Source: Goleter apudmare HA4340-LM2
GTDB taxonomy: Bacteria; Cyanobacteriota; Cyanobacteriia; Cyanobacteriales; Nostocaceae
Assembly: GCA_019359495.1 (NCBI GenBank)
Contig: JAHHHF010000099.1
Span: forward strand, 17,036-81,035
Reading direction: 5' to 3'
DNA length: 64,000 nt
Part shown: positions 9,446 to 18,941 of the stretch, one piece after another
Layout of the letters: each line of letters opens with the position of its first letter
Numbering within the stretch: position 1 is the stretch's first letter
The notes under the pieces: model-generated
Database searches by the model: none
What the model saw: only the letters and a program-made list of their open reading frames with translations
Told to the model about the DNA's origin: nothing
Made by a program: the position numbers and the translations under genes

Positions 9446-9698
9446 ATCAGCTAAATAACACCTGTCAAGTAGTCTTTGATAGTTTTATGGATAATAGCTA
9501 TGCAGCTATACTTTAAACTAGGCAATTAATCATCATAATTCATGTCTAGCCAGGCTATTATCCATATTCTCAATTCTGTAAATAATTTCAGTGTTCAAGG
9601 CGGTAATCAATTCGCTGCTCGATCGCTAGTGCAAAATTTGTTTACATAATATCTATAGCTGCCTATCTGTATTGCCAACATATTGTTAGAAAATATCC

Positions 9699-11531
9699 AT
9701 GCATTTTCAGTTTTCCCAAGCAATTAGAAATTTACTCAAAGCCACTAGCTTTTGGCAGGACAAGCGTTTAATAATCAGAGAATTTAAGCATTTTCGCAAA
9801 ATTGCCATTTTGGCAGTGATATTTTCCTTGTTAGCGGCAAGTTTTGAAGGTGTTAGTATTGGTTTTTTACTTTCCTTTTTACAAAGCTTAACTAGTCCTG
9901 ACGCTCAACCTGTACAGACAGGATTTGATTGGTTTGATATTCATATTCTAGGGATTAAAACATCGGCATTTAGTCGCTTATATCGCGTTTCTTTGCTAAT
10001 CTTATTTAGTACATGGATGCGGGCAACCTTCAATTATTTTGGTACTGTTTACACGGAATTAACTCAGTTATATTTGGGCGATCGCCTACGTAAGCAGATT
10101 TTTGAAAAGTTACAAGCTTTACCGCTAAGTTACTTCGCCACAACTAAATCTGGCGAACTGATTAACACCATTACTACAGAGATTGAAAGGATAAAACAGG
10201 GTTTTAGTGCCGGAGCATTCTTATTTACAAGAGGATTGACAGCGCTTGTCTACTTTATCTCTATGTTTGTGCTTTCTTGGCGACTGACGATCATTTCTGT
10301 AATGTTATTTACGCTTTTAGGAGTTGCGTTATCCAATCTGAATGCTAGAGTGCGAGAATCTAGTTTTGGGATGTCAATCGCTAACGGTAACTTTACATCA
10401 ACAGCAATTGAATTTATTAATGGTATTCGGACTGTGAATGCCTTTGGCACTCAAGAATTTGAGCGTCAGCGTTACTATAAAGCCAGTGATCAAGTAGTTA
10501 GCACTTCTACTAAAGTCATATATACCTGGACATTGGTAAGACCAATTGCTGAAGGGGTAGCCACTACAGTGCTAGTGGGAATGATCATTTTAGCATTTAC
10601 TATCTTTGTTGCTAATGGAACACTACAAGTTGCTTCTTTGCTAACCTTTTTCTTTGTACTGTTTCGCCTTGTACCATTTGTTCAAGATATGAACGGCACG
10701 AGAGCATTTATTAGTACTCTTCAAGGGTCGGCTGAGAATATTAAAAAACTGTTGTTAACTGATCATAAACAACATTTTCAAAATGGAAATATTGAGTTTC
10801 GAGGCTTACAAAGGTCAATTGACTTGGTATCTGTTGACTTTGGTTATGATGGCAATAACTTAGTATTGCATAATATTACCTTAACTATTGAACGAGGCAA
10901 GACGACAGCACTTGTGGGTGGTTCTGGTGCTGGTAAAACAACACTTGCCGATTTGATTCCCCGATTTTATGATGTAACAGAAGGCAATATTTATCTCGAT
11001 GAAATTGATGTTAGAAAGTACGAGATTAACTCTTTACGTCGTAAGATAGCTGTCGTTAGTCAAGATACATTTATCTTCAATACTTCCGTTTACAACAATA
11101 TTGCTTACGGTACACCAGAAGCCAGTGTAGCCGAAATTTATGAAGCAGCTAGACTAGCGAATGCACTGGAGTTTATTTTGGCAATGCCCGGAGGTTTTGA
11201 CACACAACTAGGAGATAGAGGTGTCAGGTTATCGGGAGGACAAAGACAACGAATTGCGATCGCCCGTGCTTTGCTGCGAAACCCAGAAATCTTGATTTTA
11301 GATGAAGCTACCAGCGCCCTAGATTCTGTGACTGAGCGCCTAATTCAGGAGTCTTTAGAACAGATTTCTGTAGGTCGAACCGTAATTGCGATCGCTCATC
11401 GGCTTTCGACAATTATCAAAGCCGATAAAGTCGTAGTTTTAGAACAGGGACGGATAGTAGAACAAGGTAAATATCAAGAATTGCTAGAGCAACGCGGCAA
11501 GTTTTGGCAATATCACCAAATGCAGCATTAA
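9699..11531 (+). CDS. hepA: HepA, ABC exporter for heterocyst envelope polysaccharide
   Basis: A 610-residue half-transporter with a six-helix type I exporter domain (about residues 30-330) and a C-terminal nucleotide-binding domain. Walker A GGSGAGKTTLADL, the Q loop, signature LSGGQRQRIAIARALL, Walker B ILILDEATSALD and the His switch IAIAHRLSTI are all intact, so it should be an active homodimer. In Anabaena PCC 7120 hepA (607 residues in memory) is needed to deposit the envelope polysaccharide layer of heterocysts. It probably flips or exports a lipid-linked saccharide at the plasma membrane. Three GT genes follow closely on the same strand. Confidence 0.9.
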   Translation: MHFQFSQAIRNLLKATSFWQDKRLIIREFKHFRKIAILAVIFSLLAASFEGVSIGFLLSFLQSLTSPDAQPVQTGFDWFDIHILGIKTSAFSRLYRVSLLILFSTWMRATFNYFGTVYTELTQLYLGDRLRKQIFEKLQALPLSYFATTKSGELINTITTEIERIKQGFSAGAFLFTRGLTALVYFISMFVLSWRLTIISVMLFTLLGVALSNLNARVRESSFGMSIANGNFTSTAIEFINGIRTVNAFGTQEFERQRYYKASDQVVSTSTKVIYTWTLVRPIAEGVATTVLVGMIILAFTIFVANGTLQVASLLTFFFVLFRLVPFVQDMNGTRAFISTLQGSAENIKKLLLTDHKQHFQNGNIEFRGLQRSIDLVSVDFGYDGNNLVLHNITLTIERGKTTALVGGSGAGKTTLADLIPRFYDVTEGNIYLDEIDVRKYEINSLRRKIAVVSQDTFIFNTSVYNNIAYGTPEASVAEIYEAARLANALEFILAMPGGFDTQLGDRGVRLSGGQRQRIAIARALLRNPEILILDEATSALDSVTERLIQESLEQISVGRTVIAIAHRLSTIIKADKVVVLEQGRIVEQGKYQELLEQRGKFWQYHQMQH

Positions 11532-11603
11532 GTAGTTGGTAATCGATAATAGTTTTGTTGTGTGCAATTGATTCAACTCAAGATTAAGAATATAGGATTA
11601 TTA

Positions 11604-12593
11604 ATGAACAGTCCAGCACCAAAAATTGTAGTACTTACGCCTGTTAAAAACGAAGCATGGACTTTAGACCGATTTTTGTCTGTTACCAGTCAATTTGCTG
11701 ATTACATCATTATTGCCGATCAAAATTCCACTGATGGCAGTCAGGCTATTTGCAAAAAATATCCTAAAGTTATTCTGATTGAAAATAAGTCTGAAAATTT
11801 CAACGAAGCCGAGCGACAGTTATTATTAATTAAAACAGCTAGAGATTTAATCTCAGAGCATAAAATTCTTTTAGCTTTGGATGCTGATGAAATATTAGCT
11901 GCTAATGCCATCAAAACCCAAAGTTGGCAAACCATGCTCACAGCCAAGCCAGGAACAGTACTATATTTTGAAAAGCCAGATTTATTTGTCACAACTCATC
12001 AGTGTTTGAGAAGTGGGATCATGACACCCTTTGGCTATGTTGATGATGGTGCAGAACATCAGCCACAATCTATCCATAGTGTGAGAATTCCTACACCTGA
12101 ATATGCTACAAGATTGCATATCCATGATGTGAAGGTGCTGCACTATAATGCAACTCGCTTAGATGCACATGCCGCCAAAATTCGGATGTATAGTGTCATT
12201 GAGAATGTATTGGGGGTTGGTAATGCAATTGGTAGACGTTCTCGCTATGCTTCAAAACAAGATTATTTAAAGATTGGTACACTAGAAACTACTCCTGTTG
12301 AGTGGTTTACAGCCTGGGAAGAACAGGGAATTGATATGCATACTATTATCAAACAAAAGTATTACTCTTATGACTTTGAAGTGCTGCATTACTTTCATAA
12401 ACATGGTTTAAATCGCTTTTGGTTAGAAGATATTTGGAAGTTTGATTGGGAAGCCTGTCGTCAATATGCTAAATCACAAGGTATGAGCAATATACCTGAT
12501 GACAAAATTCCCCAGCAATCTAAGTTTATAATGCTATTAAGCAATATATTGGACAAAATATTTAAGTATGTCCGATTAATTTTAAATTTTTGA
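11604..12593 (+). CDS. GT2-family glycosyltransferase (HEP island)
   Basis: 329 residues from ATG 11604 (MNSPAPKIVVLTPVKNE); a GTG 42 bases upstream is in frame but the family starts near IVVLTPVKNE. The GT-A fold is shown by the nucleotide-binding IIADQNSTDGS and the metal-binding DxD as LALDADEIL. The C-terminal third (LHIHDVKVLHYNATRLDAH onward) is specific to a subgroup often seen in polysaccharide clusters. It lies 72 bases after hepA and should add a sugar to the envelope repeat unit. The acceptor and donor are unknown. Confidence 0.82.
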   Translation: MNSPAPKIVVLTPVKNEAWTLDRFLSVTSQFADYIIIADQNSTDGSQAICKKYPKVILIENKSENFNEAERQLLLIKTARDLISEHKILLALDADEILAANAIKTQSWQTMLTAKPGTVLYFEKPDLFVTTHQCLRSGIMTPFGYVDDGAEHQPQSIHSVRIPTPEYATRLHIHDVKVLHYNATRLDAHAAKIRMYSVIENVLGVGNAIGRRSRYASKQDYLKIGTLETTPVEWFTAWEEQGIDMHTIIKQKYYSYDFEVLHYFHKHGLNRFWLEDIWKFDWEACRQYAKSQGMSNIPDDKIPQQSKFIMLLSNILDKIFKYVRLILNF

Positions 12594-12649
12594 ATGATTG
12601 GGTTTATAACCAGTAACAAATGACACCCAAATCCTATTAATTTGGCAAT

Positions 12650-13645
12650 ATGACTGAGCATATTCAATCAGATGAACCTCTGGTCAGTGTGATTATTCCT
12701 ACCTATAATCGACCTGAGTATCTCAAACACGCGATCGCTAGTGCTGTTAATCAAACTTACCAGAATATTGAGATTATTATTTCCGACAATTGTAGTACGG
12801 AAAATACTCAAGCTATAGTTGCATCTTTTGGTGATTCCCGCATTCGATTTTGGCAACAACCACAAAATATTGGTATGTTGGCTAATCAGATGCACGCCTT
12901 TAAGATGGCACGGGGTAAATACGTTGCTAGCCTCCACGATGATGATATGTGGAACGAGGATTTCTTAGCAAAGCTTGTGCCACCTCTGGAAGCAAATTCA
13001 GAGTTAATCTTAGCTTTTTGTGACCACCATATTATAGATGCTCAGGGAAACATTAATTATCCTGGTACAGAAGAAAATACACGTGCTTATAAGCGGGATA
13101 AACTGGCACAAGGAGTTTATCAATCTTTTTCTAAGATTGGTTTAGTAGATCAAAGTATATCCACCGCCATAGCTTGTGTGATTCGCAATCATGTTCTTGA
13201 TTGGGATAATATTCCCGCCGAAGTTGGTGGTTTGTGGGATTTATATTTAACCTATCTTTGTCATGTATCTGGCTATGGAGTTTACTATTTTCCAGAACGA
13301 TTGACGCGATATCGTGACCATCTACAAAGTGATACGATGCTGAGTGGTAGTAGAAATGCCCAGGCAAAAATTCGTAAAGCTAAAAGTGAAATATTTTGCT
13401 ACAAAATTTTCATGGAAGATAGCAGTTTACAGGAAAATAACCCATACTTCCAACAAAGATGGTTAACTGCTCATACGACCTTAGGGATTGGTTTAATACG
13501 CAATCAACAGATACTAGAAGCGCGTCCTTATCTTTGGTGGGCATTGAAAAAACAAAAGTTTAATTTAAGAACTCTAGTAGCTTTAATCCTCAGCTTTATG
13601 CCACAACCTCTAGCTAATCCATTGCTAGGAGCATCGGTTGAATAG
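12650..13645 (+). CDS. GT2-family glycosyltransferase (HEP island)
   Basis: A 331-residue GT-A enzyme. VSVIIPTYNRPEYLKHAIAS begins the catalytic domain, ISDNCSTENTQ is the nucleotide-binding strand-loop and SLHDDDMWNEDFL contains the DxD metal site. The tail (about 270-331) is helical with YLWWALKK, as in many family members. It follows the previous GT2 by 56 bases on the same strand and likely acts on the same lipid-linked oligosaccharide. Confidence 0.85.
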   Translation: MTEHIQSDEPLVSVIIPTYNRPEYLKHAIASAVNQTYQNIEIIISDNCSTENTQAIVASFGDSRIRFWQQPQNIGMLANQMHAFKMARGKYVASLHDDDMWNEDFLAKLVPPLEANSELILAFCDHHIIDAQGNINYPGTEENTRAYKRDKLAQGVYQSFSKIGLVDQSISTAIACVIRNHVLDWDNIPAEVGGLWDLYLTYLCHVSGYGVYYFPERLTRYRDHLQSDTMLSGSRNAQAKIRKAKSEIFCYKIFMEDSSLQENNPYFQQRWLTAHTTLGIGLIRNQQILEARPYLWWALKKQKFNLRTLVALILSFMPQPLANPLLGASVE

Positions 13646-13765
13646 TATAGCAGGGAACAGAATTGAAAGTCCTTTAGTATCCGGTTTTTATATTCAGTTG
13701 ATATCCTAAACTACCTAGCGGTAGCTACAGTAACTACGAATTACGGTTTAATTTGGAGGTGGTGT

Positions 13766-14995
13766 ATGAAAATTGGTATTGTGACCCATAAAATCCAAAA
13801 AGGTGATGGTCAAGGTCGGGTAAATTATGAGGTAGTTCTAGAAGCAATTCGCCGTGGATATCATCTCACATTATTAGCCAGTGAAATAGCACCGGAATTA
13901 GAAAAAAATAGTGCAGTAAACTGGATTCAGATTCCTGTTAAAGGGTATCCCAGTGAATTTATTCGGAATTTCATATTTGCTAAAAAAAGTGCTGATTGGT
14001 TGCGGCGATATCGCTCAGAATTGGACTTATTAAAAACCAACGGCGCAATTACGATGGTTGCGTCCGATGTGAACGCCGTACATTTTGTCCACAGTTCCTG
14101 GTTGGGATGTCTGGCGACAAGCCGCTTTGCGTCTACGCCTATGCATATTTCCCGTACCCGTCGTGATGCCTATGGTTTTTACCAGTGGCTGTACACGGCG
14201 TTGAATGCTTATTGGGAAAAACAGGCTTTCCAACAGGCGCAAGTCGTAGTTGCAGTATCTGAGAAAGTAGCCCAGGAATTAGTCAATATTGGCGTCCCCC
14301 GTTCTCGGATTCAAGTGATTGTCAATGGCGTGGACTTAGAAGAATTTACTCCTGGTGTGAGCGATCGCCAAATATTAGGTCTACCCAAAGAGGTAACTTT
14401 GGCACTTTTTGCCGGAGATATTCGCACAACCAGGAAGAACTTAGACACCGTCCTACATGCCTTGGTGCAAGTCCCTGATTTACATCTAGCAGTTGTAGGA
14501 GACACCGAAGGTAGCCCCTTTCCCCAGCTAGCGGCTTCACTGGGGTTAAGTGAACGAGTCCATTTTATGGGATATCGCCGGGATATCGCCGAGATTATGC
14601 GATCGGCAGACTTATTTGTCTTTCCTTCCCGTTATGAAGCCTGCACCCTTGTATTGTTAGAAGCCCTCGCTTCTGGATTACCTGTGATCACCGCCACCGC
14701 CACCGGAGGTGCAGAATTAGTCACGCCAGAATGCGGGATAGTTTTACCTGATTCTGATGACGCCGATGCTTTAGCAACAGCCCTAACAGCCTTGGTGAAC
14801 CAGCCCACTCTCATGCAACAAATGGGACAAGCAGCCCGTGCTGTCGCCGAACAACATAGCTGGACAACTATGGCAAAAACCTATGTGGATTTATTTGAGG
14901 AGTTAAGCAACCATGAGGAACACTGTTCTCATCCCCACCTATCGCCGTCCTCAGGATCTCTCACGTTGCCTTTTGGCACTGCAAGCGCAAACTAA
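13766..14995 (+). CDS. GT4-family glycosyltransferase with overhanging C terminus
   Basis: 409 residues; a strong Shine-Dalgarno (GGAGGTGG) precedes ATG 13766. GT-B fold: MKIGIVTHKIQKGDGQGRVNYE at the N terminus, donor-site FVFPSRYEACTLVLLEALASGLPVI with the E-x7-E motif in the C-terminal domain. The fold seems complete by about residue 383 (YVDLFEEL); the last 27 residues are Ser/His/Pro-rich and are translated from the start of the next gene in another frame, an 83-base overlap. This looks like loss of an earlier stop codon rather than a functional tail. It probably acts with the neighbouring GT2 on one substrate. Confidence 0.84.
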   Translation: MKIGIVTHKIQKGDGQGRVNYEVVLEAIRRGYHLTLLASEIAPELEKNSAVNWIQIPVKGYPSEFIRNFIFAKKSADWLRRYRSELDLLKTNGAITMVASDVNAVHFVHSSWLGCLATSRFASTPMHISRTRRDAYGFYQWLYTALNAYWEKQAFQQAQVVVAVSEKVAQELVNIGVPRSRIQVIVNGVDLEEFTPGVSDRQILGLPKEVTLALFAGDIRTTRKNLDTVLHALVQVPDLHLAVVGDTEGSPFPQLAASLGLSERVHFMGYRRDIAEIMRSADLFVFPSRYEACTLVLLEALASGLPVITATATGGAELVTPECGIVLPDSDDADALATALTALVNQPTLMQQMGQAARAVAEQHSWTTMAKTYVDLFEELSNHEEHCSHPHLSPSSGSLTLPFGTASAN

Positions 14996-15890
14996 ACCAG
15001 TTGATCAAGTTATAGTAGTTGTCCGCGATACAGATACCCAAACTTGGCAATTCCTCGACCAATCATCGCCCCACAACTTACCATTGCAAATTGTCAAAGT
15101 CACTGTTCCAGGGATGGTAGCAGCCCTGAACGCCGGATTAGTAGCCGTAGAGGGAGACATTGTTTCCTTGACTGATGATGATGCCGCACCCCATCCTGAT
15201 TGGTTAGAGAGAATCAATGCTCATTTCATCTCTAATAGTTGCATTGGCGGTGTTGGTGGGCGTGACTGGGTACATCAAGGCGATAAGCTAGAAAATGATT
15301 CCCGTAAAATAGTTGGTAAGTTGCAGTGGTTTGGGCGCATGATTGGCAACCACCATCAGGGAGTCGGTGCAGCCCGTAAAGTTGATGTTCTTAAAGGCGT
15401 CAACATGAGTTTTCGTCACATAGCTATCCGTCAGTTGCGCTTTGACGAAAGATTGCGAGGTACAGGCGCGCAAGTACACTGTGATATGGCATTTAGTCTA
15501 GCCCTCAAGCAGACTGGTTGGGACTTAATTTACGATCCGCAAGTAGCAGTAAACCACTATCCAGCACAGCGTTTTGATGAAGACCAACGTAATAATTTTA
15601 ACGATATTGCCTTTATTAACTCAGTTCATAATGAAACCCTAGTTTTACTAGAATATCTGCCACCTCTGCGTCAGTTTATATTCTTAATATGGGCAATTTT
15701 GGTAGGTACACGCGATAGCTTGGGTCTAGTACAATGGCTGAGACTTTTACCCAGTCAAGGGCAACTAGCAAGTAAAAAATGTTTAGCATCCTGCCGTGGA
15801 CGTTGGCAAGGATGGCAAACATATAACAATTCAAAAACCAAAATGACGCTTGGGGACTCGCTAACAAACTGCAAAATTCAAGATATTTGA
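14913..15890 (+). CDS. GT2-family glycosyltransferase overlapping the upstream GT4
   Basis: 325 residues starting MRNTVLIPTYRRPQDLSRCLL; GAGGAG 11 bases upstream supports ATG 14913. The DxD metal site is SLTDDDAAPHPDW. A hydrophobic segment near 255-272 (LRQFIFLIWAILVG) may anchor the C terminus at the membrane. The start lies inside the preceding GT4 frame, so translation of the two is probably coupled. The substrate is unknown. Confidence 0.84.
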   Translation: MRNTVLIPTYRRPQDLSRCLLALQAQTKPVDQVIVVVRDTDTQTWQFLDQSSPHNLPLQIVKVTVPGMVAALNAGLVAVEGDIVSLTDDDAAPHPDWLERINAHFISNSCIGGVGGRDWVHQGDKLENDSRKIVGKLQWFGRMIGNHHQGVGAARKVDVLKGVNMSFRHIAIRQLRFDERLRGTGAQVHCDMAFSLALKQTGWDLIYDPQVAVNHYPAQRFDEDQRNNFNDIAFINSVHNETLVLLEYLPPLRQFIFLIWAILVGTRDSLGLVQWLRLLPSQGQLASKKCLASCRGRWQGWQTYNNSKTKMTLGDSLTNCKIQDI

Positions 15891-15903
15891 TGAAGAAACA
15901 AAA

Positions 15904-15935
15904 TATAGGAATTCGATTTGATTTTTGAAAAAATT
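15904..15935. repeat. Left-end half copy of TATAGGA-type element
   Basis: TATAGGAATTCGATTTGATT followed by TTTGAAAA matches the left end of the elements at 19184, 26752 and 38225. No right end follows. A second short repeat fragment (GACGTAGCTTGCTTCTC) lies at about 15975. Confidence 0.55.
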
Positions 15936-16052
15936 ATACATTTGCTGTCCAATAGCAATTTACCAAAGTAGTAGGGACGTAGCTTGCTTCTCGGTCAGGA
16001 TAATAGTTCTTCGCCCGCGTTTATTCTACTAAAATATAAAATCTTAAATTGA

Positions 16053-17489
16053 ATGACTGCCAAGCAGATACTTTTTAACAGTTTCTTACAAGAAGACTTC
16101 TCACCCAAAGAACGCGCTGCACAAGCTTGGATTGTAATCTTTGGCTTCATATTTTTGACAGTAGCCTGCTATTTTGCTGGTGCTGCTGCTATGTTACGGC
16201 TAGTTTTTCCAGTCACCGCTTTACTCGTAGGTGTATTCTTATATTTGCGGCATCCAATTCTTTACATTGGTTTTACTTGGTGGATCTGGTTTCTCACACC
16301 CTTACTTGGGCGCTTAATTGATTATCGGGTAGGTTGGGATCCAACCCGTCAAATATTGATAGCACCCTATTTAGTGGTGTTTGTCACTATAGGTACTTTT
16401 ATCAGACATTTACCCGGCAGCTTACGCCAAGGAGGCTTACCTTTCTTTCTTGCTTTCTTAGGGGTATTTTATGGTTTTTTAGTAGGTCTAGTTTATAATG
16501 CTCCTGTTCCCGTCGCACGGGGTCTTTTAGACTGGCTAAGTCCCATTGTTTTTGCCTTTCATTTATTTATGAATTGGCGAGATTACCCTACCTATCGTGA
16601 ACATATTCAGCGTGTATTTCTCTGGTGTGTATTACTCACCGGAATTTATGGGATTTATCAATTTGTGGTAGCCCCTGAATGGGATAGATACTGGCTGATA
16701 GAATCAAAAATGTTCGGTAGTTCTGGAGATCCGGAACCTTTTGGGATGCGTATATGGAGTACGCTGCACTCAGTCGGGCCTTTTGGTGCTGTGATGCAAG
16801 CTGGTCTGTTGTTATTATTCACCAGAACTGGATTTTTAATATTTCCTGCCTCAGCTGTTGGCTATGTTTCGTTCTTGCTAGCACAAGCACGTACCAATTG
16901 GGGAGGCTGGTTATTAGGGGTAATTATTATTTTGGGTTCAGTCAAGGCTCGACTACAAATGCGTTTAGTTACCATAATTTTGGTAATGGCAATGTGTGTG
17001 GTTCCTTTGGTAACTCTTGAGCCAATTTCGGAAGTTGTAGCTACTCGTCTGGAAACTTTTTCTGAGCTAGAAAAAGATAACAGTTTTAGAGAAAGATCAG
17101 AAAGTTATGATAAAAATTTGAGTATTGCCCTTTCTAATGTTTTAGGTAATGGTTTAGGAAATATCTGGAAGGTCAACGAAAAAACTGGTCAAATAGAAGT
17201 TTTTGTGATTGACAGTGGCATTTTAGATACCTTTTTCACCTTGGGCTGGTTTGGTGCTATCCCTTATTTAGGTGGATTAATTTTGCTGGTTGTGACTGTT
17301 AGCAAATATGGTGAAGGTCGCTTTGATAGTTTTATGAGTGCAGCTCGCGCTATTGGGATTAGTTCCTGTGCCCAGTTAATTATTGGTAGTGGGATGCTGA
17401 GTGTTGCAGGTATGATTTTGTGGGGATTTCTAGCGATGGCTATGGCTGGACACAAGTACTATCAAAATAATTCAAAATACCCCTTGTAG
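16053..17489 (+). CDS. O-antigen ligase / polymerase-like membrane protein
   Basis: 478 residues, strongly hydrophobic, with about ten membrane segments and one large loop (about 355-390, ERSESYDKNLSIALSNVLGNGLG), the layout of Wzy/WaaL-type proteins. RTNWGGWLLG is the usual conserved Arg-containing stretch of this family. In the island it would polymerise repeat units or attach the glycan at the outer face of the plasma membrane. It starts 162 bases after the GT2 with a half mobile repeat in the gap. The stop codon is the first bases of a palindromic repeat. Confidence 0.8.
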   Translation: MTAKQILFNSFLQEDFSPKERAAQAWIVIFGFIFLTVACYFAGAAAMLRLVFPVTALLVGVFLYLRHPILYIGFTWWIWFLTPLLGRLIDYRVGWDPTRQILIAPYLVVFVTIGTFIRHLPGSLRQGGLPFFLAFLGVFYGFLVGLVYNAPVPVARGLLDWLSPIVFAFHLFMNWRDYPTYREHIQRVFLWCVLLTGIYGIYQFVVAPEWDRYWLIESKMFGSSGDPEPFGMRIWSTLHSVGPFGAVMQAGLLLLFTRTGFLIFPASAVGYVSFLLAQARTNWGGWLLGVIIILGSVKARLQMRLVTIILVMAMCVVPLVTLEPISEVVATRLETFSELEKDNSFRERSESYDKNLSIALSNVLGNGLGNIWKVNEKTGQIEVFVIDSGILDTFFTLGWFGAIPYLGGLILLVVTVSKYGEGRFDSFMSAARAIGISSCAQLIIGSGMLSVAGMILWGFLAMAMAGHKYYQNNSKYPL

Positions 17490-17518
17490 TGAGGACTTTA
17501 CTCCTTGATTTTACTACG
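17487..17518. repeat. Palindromic repeat at the stop codon of the ligase-like gene
   Basis: GTAGTGAGGACTTTACTCCT then TTTTACTACGAAC; the same family as 2691 and 8398. It begins exactly at the stop codon, so the 3' end of the mRNA carries this hairpin. Confidence 0.65.
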
Positions 17519-17569
17519 AACCTAAAAAAACTTATATCAACTACTAAATTAAGTAATTGGGGAAATATC

Positions 17570-18727
17570 ATGAAAGTTATGGTAATTATGCCGCTAGCGG
17601 AACAAAGAGGTGGCGGTGAAATGATGTTTTGGGATTTAATGTACCAGGGTCGCCAAGGGGGTATTGAATGGTTAGCGATATTTTTAGAAGACGGCCCAAT
17701 GGTAGAACAAGTGAGGTCGTTGGGGATTGATACGCAGGTGGTTAAGAGCGGTCGCCTGCGGCAAGTCCATCGTTTTATCAGTACTGTTGTGGGGATAGCA
17801 ACGATCGCTAAACGTGAAGGTGTAGTCGCGATCGTCAATTGGATGTGGATCACGCAGATATACGGAGGACTCGCCGCCCTGATCGCAGGTTTACCAGCTT
17901 TGTGGTATCAACTGGAAGTACCTGACAATCAAAATTGGTTGGTACGTTTAGCAACTTTCATACCTGCCCACACGATCATCACACTCTCCCAAGATGGCAA
18001 GGAAGCACAAGGGCGGATTTGGCCTTGTAGACCGAGAGAGTTAGTTTATCCAGGTGTGGCTTTAGACAGGTTCGACCCAGCAATTCTACCCTCTCCCAGA
18101 GAAGCAAGGTTAAAGCTAGGCCTACCCGAACACGGGCCTTTGATCGGTATTGTGGGGCGCTTACAACGTTGGAAGGGTATGCATGTGCTGGTGGAAGCTA
18201 TGCCTCAAGTTCTGCAAAAGTATCCCGATGCCCATTGTGTGGTAGTTGGGGGTAAGCACGATTTAGAGGCGGATTATGAAGAGTTTTTAAAAACACAAAT
18301 AGCTACTTTAGGGTTGAGCGATCGCGTGTTAATGGTGGGGCTACAGCGTAACGTTCCTGAATGGGTGCAGGCGCTGGATATATTTGTTCATGCTTCCGAC
18401 AAAGAACCATTTGGGATTGTGATCATCGAGGCAATGGCTTTAGGCAAACCAACAATCGCCAGCAATGTGGGCGGCCCTACTGAAATCATTACAGATAGCG
18501 TGAATGGACTGCTGACACCTTATGGTGATACCGATGCTTTGGCGATCGCAATTCTGCGCTATCTCGACAATCCAGAATTTACGCGTAGTGTAGGCATAGC
18601 AGCACGACAACGCGCCTTGGAGTTTTCTACTCAACGTTATGCCCAAAACTTAATTAAGACCGTTTCCTCTGCTGTAACTAAATCTGCTCAAAACTTGATG
18701 GTCAATGATTATCAAGGAGTTGATTAA
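17570..18727 (+). CDS. GT4-family glycosyltransferase, last gene of the HEP island
   Basis: 385 residues from ATG 17570 (MKVMVIMPLAEQRGGGEMM); GGGGAAA sits 8 bases upstream. The frame extends back to a GTG at 17489 but that stretch is repeat DNA. GT4 marks are IGIVGRLQRWKGMHVLVEA, VVVGGKHDLEADYE and the donor site FVHASDKEPFGIVIIEAMALG. Long stretches of GT4 type suggest transfer from a nucleotide sugar to the lipid-linked chain. The plus-strand run of cell-envelope genes ends here. Confidence 0.86.
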   Translation: MKVMVIMPLAEQRGGGEMMFWDLMYQGRQGGIEWLAIFLEDGPMVEQVRSLGIDTQVVKSGRLRQVHRFISTVVGIATIAKREGVVAIVNWMWITQIYGGLAALIAGLPALWYQLEVPDNQNWLVRLATFIPAHTIITLSQDGKEAQGRIWPCRPRELVYPGVALDRFDPAILPSPREARLKLGLPEHGPLIGIVGRLQRWKGMHVLVEAMPQVLQKYPDAHCVVVGGKHDLEADYEEFLKTQIATLGLSDRVLMVGLQRNVPEWVQALDIFVHASDKEPFGIVIIEAMALGKPTIASNVGGPTEIITDSVNGLLTPYGDTDALAIAILRYLDNPEFTRSVGIAARQRALEFSTQRYAQNLIKTVSSAVTKSAQNLMVNDYQGVD

Positions 18728-18804
18728 CCTCAGTTTAAATACAGCAGATCAAAGAGGGTTTATCTATTTGACATTGCTAGTTTGCAGTGGTGGATACTCT
18801 GAAT

Positions 18805-18941
18805 TATACCAATTTGAAAAATGATGGCGACAGTTGGATTCACAGTGCAGACAGGGATTGCCAATCTCAAATCCGTTTTGGAAAGTTGAGCGGGACGGAA
18901 ACCGACATCGCCTACTTTCCGCACAATCCAAAATGGTATGG
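18805..18941. repeat. Possible inverted-repeat element
   Basis: TATACCAATTTGAAAAATGA on the left and CAAAATGGTATGG on the right could be decayed inverted ends. It fills the space between the GT4 stop and the 3' end of the broken membrane gene. The ends match over about ten bases only. Confidence 0.3.

Larger units (their letters stand above)
9388..9698. promoter_or_regulatory. hepC-hepA intergenic region, probable hepA promoter
   Basis: 311 bases without a gene. It opens with an AT-rich hairpin (9416-9441), contains an NtcA-like palindrome (9426-9439) and a HIP1-like site (CTCGATCGCTAG near 9619). hepA is known to be induced in differentiating cells, so a regulated promoter is expected here; I cannot place the start site. 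Confidence 0.5.
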
